From: Guadua angustifolia
Lineage: Eukaryota > Streptophyta > Magnoliopsida > Poales > Poaceae
Length of the DNA: 64,000 nt
Reading direction: 5' to 3'
Assembly: GCA_036346375.1 (NCBI GenBank)
Contig: CM070511.1
Location: 10,478,001 to 10,542,000, forward strand
The stretch's first letter is position 1. Each line of letters opens with the position of its first letter. Shown piece by piece: positions 47,934-61,000 of this stretch. Below the pieces are notes generated by a model. It was not told the origin of the DNA and did not search any database. It worked only from the letters and a program-made list of their open reading frames with translations. A program made the translations under genes and the position numbers.

Positions 47934-50900
47934 TGTAACATCCCCAATTTCGGGTTTCTACTAAAAGCTAATTTAAATTAATTAATTTCAAAATTTGGTT
48001 TTTCCACGGTGTTCTAATTAATCTGGCATCCATATCCTTCCGAAATTAAAGTTCAATCCTTTATCATCCACAAAATCAAAATTCTCAATTCCGGTCCTTA
48101 TTCGAAATTTCACCCGAGTTTCAGAATGCTCCAAAAATCTTGAAACCCATTGAAATAGGTTCTAAATATTCTATAATGATTTTGGGAATTGTTCCAAGAT
48201 TTTTAGAATCTCTCTGGTATTTTATCTCTCGCGGTCTTTCATCAAATTCAGTTTATTCATTCCAGAATTGTCTAAATTCCAAAATTCATCTAAATTCAGT
48301 GAAACCAATTTTATTGTGTTCCAAATAATCTCTAGTATTTTTTTAAAAAAATTTCCAGGATTTTTAGATCATTTTTGCTATTTTATTCCTCGCATTTTTT
48401 TCCCTCCATTTTTTCCAACCAATGAGAAAGCGACACGTGGTAGGTACTGTTCATCTTCCCCAAGAGTCCAGCACCTATACAGAGATAGCACTTTTTGCAA
48501 AGCACAAACTTCAAACCTTCATATCTTTCAATTTATTACACCAAATCGCGTGGGAACTGAAGCATCGCGAAGGTATTGATGTGAGAATTCTTTTCCCTAC
48601 CGTTGCCCATCCTCAATCCGCGTGAAACGGCCGTAATTAATCGTTAATGACAATTTGTTGCTCGGCCATTATCTCGGGCGTCTCTTCACCTCCCCAGACG
48701 TGCGGGTACTCAAAAGTTGCGTCTTGACGTCCTCTATCCCGTGCTCACCTTGCTCCATTGGTTTAGTGTCGTTTCCCTTTCCAAAACTCGTGAAAACCCG
48801 ACTCCCGGCGCACTCCAAAGACACCGGTGAGCCATCTCTTGCTCCAGTGAGTTTCTAGACAAACCAACCGCGTTACTTTGTGTCCCTTGCTTCCGTGATC
48901 ACAACCATTCAATCGGATTTGATTTTCATTGCAGTTTGACCCCGAATTTCGAGTTTATTCTGTTGGGGAATGCGGTATGCTATGCTAGCACAAATTAAAA
49001 TTTCTACCGCATAACTAGAAAAGCTACTCGCAAGAAAGGGATCACAGATTGGATTCCCACTAGACGCGCAGTTACGTAATCCTTTGCGCGTTGGTGTAGT
49101 GGATCGTCCTCGCCGTGGTTCGTCCTCACACGGATCGTCCTTATGCGGATCGTTCTCGCTGCGGATCGTCCTCACTGCGGTTCATCCTCACCACGCCGCA
49201 GTAGCAGCAGCGTCACCACAGCAGTCCACACGTCCCGGGATGGAACGTCGTGCGTCGGCGTGCAAGCACCATGTCGCTCGGCAAGGGCAATGAGAGGTGG
49301 AGGCTAGGGTTCTGGACGTGAACAACATCATGCACACCCACCCTTCTCCTCTCCTTATATAGCCACGCGACGAAACCCTAAGCCAGGGCCCATCAGCATG
49401 TTAAGCCCACAAGGTCCATTAATTACAGATCCAATCCGAATTAATGCGCCCCAAATTAAGTGTGTGACCAGAGGTTCATGTACATTTGGACATAGATTTG
49501 GAAAACCCTTTTCCAATCCAATAGTCAGTAGCGGTTTTTGCGAGCATGCCAACTCCCAAACACATATGATCAAATGAGATAGAACCTTTCAAAATTACTC
49601 ATGTAATAATCCTTTGCCAAACTATATGAAGATCGAACTCAAGGTGAGAAGTATGTCATCCTTTGACAGCTCAATCCATCTCTCGTGATCCGTGATATAT
49701 TAATAAGTTGTGATTGACTTCTCAATCACGGCATGGCCATGCACTTCCTTAATCATATCACACGAGTGGCCTAGACATATATCTCCGCTATAATCGAGTG
49801 GCAAATTCCATCTTGATCGCCACTTCCTCTCGCATGTTTCATAGCAAACATGAAAGCTACCTTTATAACTATCCGGTTAGGAAATAGCGTTTGGTGGCCC
49901 CAAGGTAAAATATTACACATGTAGGGAATGTGATAATCTCAGATCTAAGGATCATACATCCACTATGTATGAGATACACTGATGACACATAAGAATGTAA
50001 CATTCTCGCAGTGTCCCATTGCGGGTCTATCTAACCTATGTTCTTCATCATGAGTTCACATTGTATTGATGATATCTCCATATCCTATGATCTATGAAAC
50101 ATAATCATCGATCAATACATGTGCTGATCTATTCATCGTTGTCCTATACGATGATACCCGATCAGAGATACTTACAGAATTATATCAATAAGTAGAGAGT
50201 TTTATAAGCAAGTCACATACTTGCTGATCAATATAATGATATACATTCATTGGACCAATAATCATATTATTATTCATAAGCATAGTCATGTTACAATCAT
50301 CTATATGACTGCCTCAAGGGCATAACACCAACATGTTCGTCGTCGGCCATCATTCTGTTCGTCGTCGATTTCTCCCGTTTGGATAAGATTCAATTCAATT
50401 CCTTGCACCCGTAGACTCCCCTCGATGCTAGCAATCCGGTGCTCACTTTAGTTTCGAGAAATATCGCTTTTTCATATGTTTTGGTTGTCATGCCACCCGG
50501 GTCGTTTTTGGCGTCGCCGAACTCGTCACTCCGGGCCTCCTCACCGCCGGCCATCATGCACCTGTGCTTTTGTCAGCGCTTTGTTGCACTCCCGCCGCCA
50601 CCACCACACTCCCGCCATGTGTGCCAGGTCACACAGTTGTCATACCACTTGCATTGCACATGCTTGCAAGGCCATTGCACCTCTCTCTGCGTCGCTGGCC
50701 GCACTGACAGACCACTGCCGCCACGCCATTGCTGACGAGCCCCTCCGGGTCTTTGCTCCTTCTTTTTTCCCTGCATATCTCTGCTCCATGGCGTTCGTGT
50801 TTCGACAAATGGAGAAGAAGCACATGAGCATATGACAAGTGGGGCCGCTTGTAAGTGAGGGAGAGAAATCAGGAAATTGAGAAAAAGAAAGATTCCGAAA

Positions 50901-52754
50901 TATTCCTTGGTTTTTTAATTATCAGGATTTTCATAATTCAAACAATTGTTTCTCCTCTGTCGTAACTCCGAATCGAGTGATTCCAATTGATAAATTCATC
51001 TAAATTCATCCTCTATCTGCCAGTTTTTTATTATAATTTTTAGTTTCTATTTATTTTATTTTATTCATTTCGTGCACCATTTTGCGCGTAGTCGACGAAG
51101 CTGCCGTAGTCACCGACGAAGGAGAAGAGCTTCAGTGTAGCGCATCGCATCTCATCGATGAAGGCAAGTTTCCTTGATGCGCGTTGATCCCATTGTTTAT
51201 AACTGTTTTATAAAATGTTTACAACTTGCATGGCTATTTATATAAAACGATGATATTAAAATGTAGGATGTTAGTTATACCTATTTCGAAATGACATCCT
51301 TACTGTTGTATTACCATGCTTTTGTAACCTTAAGTTTGAATCATGAAATTGTATATCATGTGATTACCCTTGTTTAGCACGTTAGATTATGCTTAGGATT
51401 GATATTGGTCAAAAATGCATATGATGGGAAAAATTCTAAAATATTGTTAAATGTGTTTTATCAAAATTTGTAGTAAGGATATTGCTGCTGTGATTGCAAA
51501 ATAAAAATGGTTTAGATTGGGGCGGAATGGTTTGTCGGGCGGGTGCGGATGGAGTACTGGTTCTGGTTTGTGAAAGCCGCTCTAATCAATTTAAGGACCG
51601 ACGCTTATGACTGTTCATTCTAAGCATTACCGTGCAAACACATGTCAATATGGGCTCTGACCTGGCTGAATAATTTGTAGAAACCTAACTTAGACTCACT
51701 AGATGGTGGAATGTGGGTGCCGGATGGAGGCAAGTCGTATTTTCCCATACGGCGCAAGAGGGGGCTTATATACTGGGCAGATGGAACCCTAATAGCGGTG
51801 AAACCTCAGCGGGTGAGTCAGGTTAGGTGTATACATTGTAAAGGCCTTGTCATGATCTCTTTGCCGACACACCCAAAGAAGTGTGTTAATCGCGTGGCAC
51901 TAAAGAGATGATCATGTCTTGTGGGTAAAGCTGTACACCTCTGCAGAGTTAAAACTATTCGAATAGCCATGCCTACGGTCAAAGGCAAAGCGAAGAATGC
52001 TTTCATACTGGTAGACTTGGTTTTGTTTTTTTTAAAATAACTGATGTTTTGTTTTGGGATTCGGGAGTGGATGGAACTCTCGGATGTTTATTTGGCGGAT
52101 TGAGCCAATCAGGTAGATGGAACCTGTTTTGATCATGACGGATAGAGTCATGAGTTGGTTTACCTTAATCTTTTAAACTGTGCGGATAGAGCCAGTATAC
52201 TAGTGATGGTGGATAGAACCTTCGCTAGAATAATAAATATATTTAATTGTTAAAATATTTTTTAAAATGTGCATTGTGAAAATTATTATTATGTATGTTT
52301 GATGAAACTTGGCTTTATGCAAAAAAAACCTATTAAGCTTTTCCTTGGAAAGCCCTACAAGTTGCATTTTCCTAGACTTGCGGAGTACGTTTGTACTCAC
52401 ATGCTACACAAAATTTTGTCATCAGAGAATTACCAGGATGCAGTTGAAGACGATGAGTTCTATACCGAGGAGTTTGATGAAGATTGCCAGGATAACTAAG
52501 CGTGCGCTCCTAGTCGTCGCCTGTGGTGTCTTTTGGGTTTTACCTCTTTGTTATTTGTTTCCACTGCTTTGAACTTTGGTCATGTGACCAAGAGATGTAA
52601 TAAATAGCCATGTGGCTGGTACTTTATATTTATGTTATTACTTCGTTCAATTCTGGTTATGATTATCACTGCTTCACTGTGTGTACTAGCAACTGATCTG
52701 GGACTAGTACAAAAATACACAGGAGATTCCGGATGGTAAATCTGGGGTCTCACA
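47934..52754 (+). mobile_element. Solo LTR B of the same family, inside LTR A
   Basis: It starts TGTAACATCCCCAATTTCGG and ends GGGGTCTCACA. CAAAG lies on both sides (47929-47933 and 52755-52759). Without the nested LTR C it is 3.4 kb. The open frames inside it (for example 51711-51911 and 52269-52499) lie in LTR sequence and have no known domain. Its target lies inside LTR A, at the place homologous to its own GGCAAG segment near 51165. Confidence 0.88.
48961..50333 (-). mobile_element. Solo LTR C, reversed, inside LTR B
   Basis: On the plus strand it runs from TGTTGGGGAATGCGG to CATAACACCAACA. Read on the minus strand it begins TGTTGGTGTTATGCCCTTGAG, closely like LTR D. Flanks are TATTC (48956-48960) and TGTTC (50334-50338), a 4-of-5 match, suggesting an older insertion. 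Confidence 0.8.
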
Positions 52755-54286
52755 CAAAGTAAGTCATAACCTTTGATCATATTGAACTTATGTTTGCAAA
52801 AATAATTTATTTTATTCAATTGCATCCTATGTCTATACAATGATTAATTGCTGAGAATAGCTATATACCTAGTTGTCATTATGCCACCTTGATTACTGGA
52901 ATACCATGTATCCATTGTTAACCCTAGGTTGGGACATTATCAGATGGATGTGATCATATTACTAACATTTGGTTATTGTAGCTATGCTTAGGCATGCTTA
53001 GTTGTAAGATGGGATTCATGTCACATGTGAAAACAATGTTAATCTTGACTTAATGAGATATTGAATTGTGTCCGGTAGCAACTGTTGTAAAATTTATTGT
53101 ACCATGGTAGGGTGTGCCATTGGTCTTGATTAAACAAAATAGTTTTCCCTTGGACAAGTGATCGTGCGGTAAAGGGGATGCCGTTAGCACATTTAGGATA
53201 TGGATGTCTTGCCTAAGACAACCTAAGAACTTAATCTTATATGCCATTAAACTGGGCTAATCGTACAACCACATGTTTGGTATAGGACAGACTTAGCTGT
53301 TTAATTTGCAATGTCTAAATTTGAGTACTGCCAGTTGATGGTGTGGGTTCAAGGATAGACGATAGATTCACATGGCTCAAAAGGGGCCCTGAGGAGTAAA
53401 ACCTTAGTGAGCAGTACCAATTTTAGACATAGTATTGTAAAGACTTTGTCGTGATCTCTCTGGTGGCACACCGAAGAAAGTGTGCTAATGGTTAGGCAAA
53501 AAGAGATGGCCATGTCTTGTGGGTAAAGCAGTACAAACTCTGCAGAGTGTAAAATTGTTTGAATAATCATGTCTGTGATCAAAGACATGCCTAAGAATTT
53601 CACATGAGATATAGAGTGTTTCATAAAATATTGGAATGTAGAATTGTTGAGATGTGAACGGAGAGTTCACTATTATTTTTGTTGTCTAAAGATAACACTG
53701 ACCAATTTAGTGGTTTGATAATTGTTTTAGATGGTGTTGGGTGAAGCCTCACCATTCTGTTCATGTTATCTACCATTGATTTACCAGTTATTTATTATCT
53801 TTTCATAAATATACTTTGAATCTATTTATTGTATTTAAATTCAAGGTATTGCTTTCCGCAAAAGAACCATATGACCATTCTTTGTCAAGTCTTGCATGAA
53901 TATATTGCATCCTTTTTCTACGGCTTACTGAGTACTTTTTGTACTCACGGCTAGGACTGTTCGTTCGGTTTTATCGGTTTATTCGGTTCGGTTTATACGG
54001 TATATTCGGTTAATACGGTATTGCTAGTTCGGTAAATACGGTATTTGTTGTAAATACGGTTCGGTTTCGGTAAATCCTAATGTATATCGGTACGGTATCG
54101 GTAAATACTATATTTACCAAACTTGACGTGAATTTTTAAAGATGTAGTTAACCTTCCGGTTTTCCGAATAGCTATTTGTTAGAAAAGATCTAAACATCTC
54201 CCGAGTGCCGATCGGTGATCGCCGACTTGCCGAGTGAGTGATCGAGTGGCGGAGAAGTTCTCGCTCATGAGTGCCGAGTCTTGACT

Positions 54287-55811
54287 TGTTAGTGATATGC
54301 CCTAGAGGCGATCATGTGAGATGATTGTATCATGCGCCTATGTTCATGTGCTTATCGGCCCATGAATAAATATCACCCTTTGTTCATTGAGTATGACTTA
54401 ATTGTGAAACATATTGGTTATATGATATTATTCTAAAACGATCCTCGGTTACATATCATTATGTGGGACAATAGTGATTTGACCAAAGACATGTATTGAT
54501 TGATGGTAATGTTTCATATACCATAGATATGGAGATATCAAATCAATAATGTGGGCACATGTTAGAGAACATGGGGTTGGATAGACCCACTCGAGACACC
54601 GATGAGATTGTTATCTTAGAAGTGCCATCGTGGTATAGTCTCGAGTGGTATACCTATACGATCCTTTGACCGAGATCCTTATTGATTCTCAAAGATGTGT
54701 AATTGCATACTTTGAGGCTATCAAACGCTTCTCCGTAATAGGAGTTATAAAGTTAGCTTACGGGTATGCCATGAAACATGACGTGAGATATAAGAGATCA
54801 AGATGGAATTTGCCCTCCTTGATAACGGAGAGATATCTCTCGCCCCTCGTGTGGATGGATATGGAAAAGTGCATGGCCATGCCAAAGTGATTAAAGTGTT
54901 AATCACTTAATTATATCCATTACATTGACGAGTGAATGGGTCGAGCTACCACAAGGATGGCACGATCTTGCCTTGAGCTTGACCGGTATCGCGTGACAAA
55001 AGGATCGGTATATGTGTATATCAAGGTTCACCGATACGATCATTTCGTGCATTCGGGGACGACATGTCCTCGCTAGGAACCGCTGTTGTCCGATGGTCCG
55101 AAAAGAGATTTCAGGCCATGGCCGCTTATGCAAGAACCTAACGGGTCACACACTTAACGGGTTGGATCATGTCCGATGGATTGGATCCATTAGTGGGTTT
55201 ACACGGATTTGGATCCTCTGGCGTTTTAATGGATTTCATCAGAAGATCCATTAGCGTGAGTCCTAATGGGCTTTATCGAGAAGGTCCGTTAGTGCACTCT
55301 ATATATAAAGGGCGTGGGGTGTGCTGCATGTAGTTCACCTCACCAAACCCTAGCCGCTGTTCTCGCCAGAAACCCTAGCCGTCAGCGGTGGTGCTAGCAT
55401 TACGGCCAAGACGGCGTTCCACCCCGGACGGTGGATACCGTAGAGGCGCTGTTGTTCGCTCCTCGGCCGATCGGCGATCGGTTTCACCTCTCCAACTCGC
55501 GCACATCTACATCCGCCGCGTCGTGCACCGCGCGAGGAGACGCTAAGGACTCCGAACCACTCACGAAAGCACTCGGCGGTCCGGCGACCACTCGGCGAAA
55601 GCACTCTGGCGATCTCGCGATCACTTGGCCGAGCAATGTGGGTACGCTCGACCACGACAAGGCTTCGAGCACGCGGAGGCTTCACCCACTCTACTTCCGC
55701 TGCTAACGTGCTCCAAGGGTAATGCTCCATGATCCACTACTCGCATGATTCCTGGGTGTTCGCGGTAGAAAAATTTTGTTTTCGGCTAGCGTAGCACCGC
55801 GTTCTCCAACA
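54287..55811 (+). mobile_element. Solo LTR D, inside the hAT element
   Basis: It starts TGTTAGTGATATGCCC and ends CGCGTTCTCCAACA, 1525 bp. Exact TGACT copies flank it (54282-54286 and 55812-55816). TATATATAAAGGG at 55301-55313 is a likely promoter box. The open frames at 55350-55730 lie in LTR sequence. It belongs to the same family as LTR C but lies in the opposite orientation. Confidence 0.92.
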
Positions 55812-56019
55812 TGACTTTGGGTCTCTGGCTTGTGTTTCTTGCTAACAAGCTAACACAGAAAGTCAAAAGTAAACAATGGACCATGCTGAATGAATTGTTG
55901 TTTCTTGAATTGTGTTTCTTGAATTTTGGTACAAAATCTTTCTGTGATTCGCCATGTGAATCAGCTCCACCATAATGCTGTCCATTACTCCATTACTAGA
56001 AACCCTGTTCCTTTTTTTC

Positions 56020-56476
56020 AAAGGCCTCCCAATTTGAATCATTAAAATTAGTATCATAGAATTTGTCTGGAACACTTTTTGGTGAATGGGCCAAAAGGAA
56101 ATTCCAGTATCCACTCAGAGATTGGACATATCACATATGGTAAGCCCTTGAACCAAAAAGCAGCACTTTCCAAAGCACCGCGAACCGCATCGTCATTCCA
56201 GACAGCAGAGTCAGAATTAAGGTGGCTCACATTCCTGCGTTCATGCCAATACTTCAGGGCTCCTATTTACGAGAGAAAAGAAAGCAAATTAATCAAACAG
56301 CATGAAAATCACTATAACTATTTACTCTCGCAAAACATATTTGATCTGCTATTGGCATAGCGAATTAGTCCCTGCAGTGTACCTTCTAGCGTATCGTGTG
56401 AGCGCAACGGCACATGTGCCTCCCGCTTTCTCCACCTGAAGAATGACGGGTCCTCCCAGAGTTTATGTGCAGGGTT
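56020..56476 (-). pseudogene. Captured fragment of a plant GH2 (LacZ-type) beta-galactosidase gene
   Basis: Exon A (56476-56384, 93 bp) starts after AG and encodes HKLWEDPSFFRWRKREAHVP and then LRSHDTLEG. Exon B (from 56262) encodes ALKYWHERRNVSHLNSDSAV, WNDDAVRGALESAAFW and, after a frame change near 56110, LSGYWNFLLAHSPKSVPDKF. These match the N-terminal part of plant glycoside hydrolase family 2 beta-galactosidase-like proteins. Splice borders are still present (GAAG/GTAC and AAATAG/GAGC). The frameshift, and the lack of the catalytic domain, make it non-functional. It lies inside a hAT element, so capture by the transposon is the likely origin. Confidence 0.75.
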
Positions 56477-56808
56477 CTGGCAGAAGCTAAGGCCATTATG
56501 GCCAATTTTAATCTCTTTCCTGAAAATGAAATGTCACAGGCACATGTGTATATCCTCCTGCAAAAACATGAAGGCCCAATCTGATAAGAACATCTCACTC
56601 ACAGTCAGAGCAGAGCTACTGCAGTTGCACAGAAGCAGATCAAAACCCAAGGAACACATCTAAACAGGTTGCTTAACATCCCATTGCTATTTGGGAAAAA
56701 AAATCTCCCTAACCAGTAATCCTGCAGCCCTGCAGGACTAATAGCAAAATCCCCTCCCTTTGCGTTTAATCGTCCTAAATCCGCAGCAGTTCACCACCGC
56801 ACCACAGT

Positions 56809-57450
56809 TCAATTAACAGACCCTACGGGGAACCTAAACCTAATTAGCTCGCGTCCCCGCTCGCAGCCGAGAGGATGGTTCGACGAACCGATCTGAGACC
56901 GATCCTTGATCCAACAACAAACCGAGGAAAAATTACCATATCGCAATCGTACCTGTACTGGAGCAAGGGAAGAGCACCAGGAAGCGACAGGTGATGGTCT
57001 GATGGATGGATCGATCGACCCCGTCCCAAGGAGTCTGGAGTAACCGAGTAGTGGACTGGAGGCGCCGAGGCGGTCAGGCGCCAGGGGCCCAGGAGGGAGC
57101 ACTGGAGCAGCGAGCGGCAGCCGAGCAGGGGCCGGGACCGGGAGGCGGGAGCGGGCCAGCGGCAGCGGGGGTTGGCCGGCCGGGGCCAGAGCGGGGAGGC
57201 GGGAGCGCCGGAGAGGTTGGGGCCCGGGAGGCGCAGCCGAGCAGCCGAGCAGGGGCCGCCGCCGCCGGGCCAGGACCAGGAGGCGGGAGCCGAGAGGTGG
57301 CAGGTGGGAGCGGGGCCGGGCTGAAGGGGTGCCGGGGAACCGGGAGGCGGCCGCCGGGAACGGGAGGAACTGAGCTAGGGTTGTAATTTTGGGGGCAAGA
57401 AACCGTGGAGGAAATGGAATGGCGCCTGGACTGGAGCGGGAGCCTGAATA
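56809..57450 (-). other. GC-rich segment, probable 5' side of the captured gene
   Basis: The stretch 57030-57370 is very GC-rich with repeated GGAGGCGGGAGC-type words, unlike the AT-rich surroundings. On the minus strand it lies directly upstream of the beta-galactosidase exons, and a plausible splice donor (CTCCAGTACAG/GTACG) is at about 56953. A 260-codon open frame covers it, but its product is Pro/Ala/Arg-rich low complexity and I do not call it a gene. Confidence 0.4.
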
Positions 57451-58038
57451 TGTGAGGGGATTTTTTTTAGCAGGTGCGGACGTGCGGTTCGGACGTTCGG
57501 GATCGGTTTTTCTTCGGTTTTTTACCGGCAAAACCGAATCACCGAAACCATAATTTTCCAAACACCGTACCGAAAACCGAAAACCGGTCAAACCGATTTG
57601 ACCGGTTCGGTTCGGTTTTTTCGGTTCGGTTTTTTCGGTTCGGTGATATTGTGCACAGTTCTACTCACGGCTACACACCTTTATTAATCAGTTATTGTGG
57701 AAGGACAAGGAAATACAGAGTTCTATGAGGAGGAGTACTATTTAGACTACGTGAACTAAGAAGACGTTCCCCAGATGATTGTCTGTGACATGTCGAATAG
57801 CCCAAGTTATTTTCTTTCCATCGTAATAGTTTATTTGTTTCTTAAGTCCTTAAGGTATAGTGGTGTAAACTTTGACCATAAGGTCCGTTGCTTTATTTAA
57901 TAATAATTTGCTACTTTCTTAATTAATTCGTTACTTGGTATGATATTTCATCTATGTTGCCACTGTGTGTACTAGCGTGATCCTGGACTAGTGCAGCATA
58001 CACAGAGGGTTTCGAATTCGTAAATCTGGGTCTAGACA

Positions 58039-61000
58039 TCTTCACCCCCACACACGCACGTCGGCCTCGTCCACTTGGTGTCCTCAATGCCTCATCTCAG
58101 TCAAGGTGTGCAACAGTGCATGTTTCCAATCTTACGAGAAGTTCTTTTACATACTACGTGTGTCAGAATGTTTGTAAAGGTGTGTGATGCTCGATTTGAT
58201 ACATATTCATGTGTGGTATTATTGAATATTTGAAAGACTGGCCAATCACTAGCATGCATAGGGTCTGGAGTATGTAGGCATACAATTTTTTTGTATTTAC
58301 TATTTTGTTGCAAAGATAATGCTTTAAGTACTTTAGTGATATAAGAATATGCCAGATTTCAGAACAAAAACAGTACAAGCCATGGCTTGCTACAAAACTC
58401 TTCTTTCATATGTGTGTTTCTTTAAAGATGATTAATCCTTATGGTTCTTCTGGTCATGACTTTCTTTTAAGCACGTGGATGCCAAATATCAATCTGAATA
58501 GTACTAGCATGCACATGAATAGAAATGCCTTTGTTTTAAAAATAAAAAAAATACATTATGTTTAGCTTTCATTGCAAAGATCAGTTTACTATTTTTATCG
58601 ATCATTGCTAAGCTAGTTAACATCACCAATGTTGTTAATTGCTCACTTTAATCATGCCTTATCATTTGACATTAATGACAACCTCATGCTAGTTGGGATG
58701 TGAAGCCAAAATCTTGCAAAATGTGATACAAATGGGTGAGCATACAGTCCCTCTATGTTTGTAGGCATCCATCATTCAGCATGCAGGCATCAATTTAGAC
58801 GTTCATCATTTACCCAATCATGGTTGAATGTTAGACAAACCTGAACCGATAGCCTTTAAGTTCAACTAGGTAGGTAAGGCGCGCTACGCTGCGCCCGTAC
58901 AGTCATTCATCATAAATGATTATCTTTATGACAATACAGCTATAATACCTCAAGAAATTTACGACGCAATATGAGAAAGAGACTTCATCATGAGCATATT
59001 CAGTTAAAATATGCAGCTTTAAAATTATAAAATAAACTCAAGCAAAAAGGACATAATCGCTTCTGCAATAAAATTAGAAACTCATGCTCTAATCTATGAG
59101 CAGTAATATGACTCCTAAAACAAGACTTAAGTCTAGACACAACACAACTGATGAAATGATATCTATAGCTTCAAATTACATATGATGGCATTGTTGTACA
59201 ATATACCGACATGGGTACATGTTTAGTTGTATACAAATTTCAGTGCACCACCTAAATACGATCAACAAATTAGATTCATCAGATTTTTATGGGACATCAA
59301 ACATGCCCTCCACCAACCAAATCTCTCAAAAACCAATGACTCACCAAGTCCCACCTCATCCTAGGAAAATTGAAGTTAAGTAACCTAAGTATGTGCTTAG
59401 GCCGATCACATCAAAACATGCTAATTGGAACAAAGAAAGCAATAGGCGTGGGCTTACTATAGTAGCTAGAAGATTGTCAACATATGCTGTAACAAAATGC
59501 GGAACATAATTAGCCCACAGAAGAACTCATTCAGTAAGAATTTTTTGCGCAGAAGCAAAAAAAAGCGATACAAAGGAAATTAAGAAACAAATAATATATA
59601 ACTACCTCTCCAACAGGACTATAATGATGAGGAGAATCATTCAGAAACCTAGACAATTCCTCCAATAGAATTCCATGAATTTCAAGAGGATTGTATACAT
59701 TATTGACCTTATTAGTACACATTATTGACCTTATTAGTACACATTAATGACAGGTAATCTGTATTTTCTAAAGAAAGATATGTATATGTAGATAGGAGCA
59801 GGCATAGGTACGAAACTTACGCAACAGAGTAAGAATACACCTTGTGAGGTCCGGGAAGCCCTTGCACCACATTAACCAAGAGAGATGGAGACGATGTGAT
59901 AGTTTCAAGGCTAGTAAATCGGATATCTTTTTCAGAGCTACCCGACTGTACATGGCTTCACTTGTTCTCATTCTAACTTGCCGCTTGTAAAAAAAAGGTG
60001 AACAGTTCACAATCTTACTCTGATGATCTCAACAGCCGAGGGAAGACATTCTAGCTTCCTCCACTTCACTGAGCACATGTATTATTCATACTTCTGAGCC
60101 ATACTATCTACAATAAAGAAATCAGAATATAATAAATCAAATATCGACAATTACATCAAAGAAGGTTGAGGCATTGACATGCATAAAATTTGGGATAAGG
60201 CTTATTAACTTATAAAACCTGATCTCACCTATTAACATCATTGTCTAGTAATTAATTAATCATGTCATTTAGTTATGGAAAGATATACAACATAACACCA
60301 ACAGAAAGAGCATGGATAAATGCAGAAACAACAAAAACAAGTTGCATAAGAAATCCTGATATAAGCTGCAGAAAAGAGAGACGGGTTCGAAAGAGGACTG
60401 CTTAGCATCTAGACTTAGAAAATGTAACAGGCACATGCTATTCTCAAGAAGAATTATCCTAATGAGGCATGTTCGTCAAGAAACTATGGTACACATTATC
60501 TATTACACAAAGCAAGATAAACATGCTTGCTCTTAGAAATCCGCAAGTATAGTTGCGCTGCATAATACAATGGATTGACATCTAAATAAAATATTGTGAG
60601 CTTAGCACTCGAAATCAATACGAATGTGACAAGGCAAGATTTTAATGTTTTCCGACAACGTCATAACAGCAACTATATGCCACAACCGTACTTAAGGAAT
60701 GTATGCAACAAATATCCTATCGAATGACTACTCCACATTGCGTATGGCTAGCCATGCCAGTATAAATGCATCCAAAAGGCAAAAAGAATTTCAACAAATC
60801 CAAAATCAAGTAGGTTTAGAAATGGAAAATGCAATCCAAAGTAAGATAGGCATACCCTCCATATTTCTCGGTGTGATAGATGTATTTGTGCAATATCAAA
60901 CACTCTTGTGTAATTCACTGATGATTGCACAAAGAGCCACAAATCTACTCCCCATAACCAAATCATCAGGGCCTATAATGAAAACATGAGGCACAATTAG

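Larger units (their letters stand above)
53952..57663. mobile_element. hAT element carrying a captured gene fragment and a solo LTR
   Basis: Ends are TAGGACTGT and ACAGTTCTA, with identical CTCACGGC on both sides (53944-53951 and 57664-57671). Both subterminal regions are dense in CGGTTCGGTT / AACCGAAA motifs. No transposase was found. The interior holds solo LTR D (54287-55811), exons of a plant beta-galactosidase-like gene on the minus strand (56020-56476), and a GC-rich stretch (57030-57370) that looks like the promoter or 5' UTR side of that gene. It is inserted in LTR A. Confidence 0.88.
45183..58038 (+). mobile_element. Solo LTR A, large, host of five nested insertions
   Basis: It starts GTAACATCCCAAAATTTGC (the first T of TG is missing) and ends GGGTCTAGACA. 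TCTTC lies on both sides (45178-45182 and 58039-58043). After removing the insertions at 46510, 47934, 53952 and their duplications, about 3.8 kb remains, close to the length of LTR B, which it resembles. Shared landmarks are AGTTCTATGAGGAGGAG near 57718 (compare 52457) and GTGTGTACTAGC near 57965 (compare 52678). No internal region remains. It is Gypsy-type by general form; the lineage is not fixed. Segment 45890-46500 may be a further, unresolved insertion. Confidence 0.75.

Noticed and set aside
50439..50838. Overlapping open frames on both strands
   Set aside because: They lie inside solo LTR B and have no domain; the GC-rich patch alone explains them.
56809..57591. 260-codon open frame on the minus strand
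   Set aside because: The product is Pro/Ala/Arg/Leu-rich low complexity caused by high GC, with no domain, and it spans both the hAT subterminal repeats and a probable 5' UTR.
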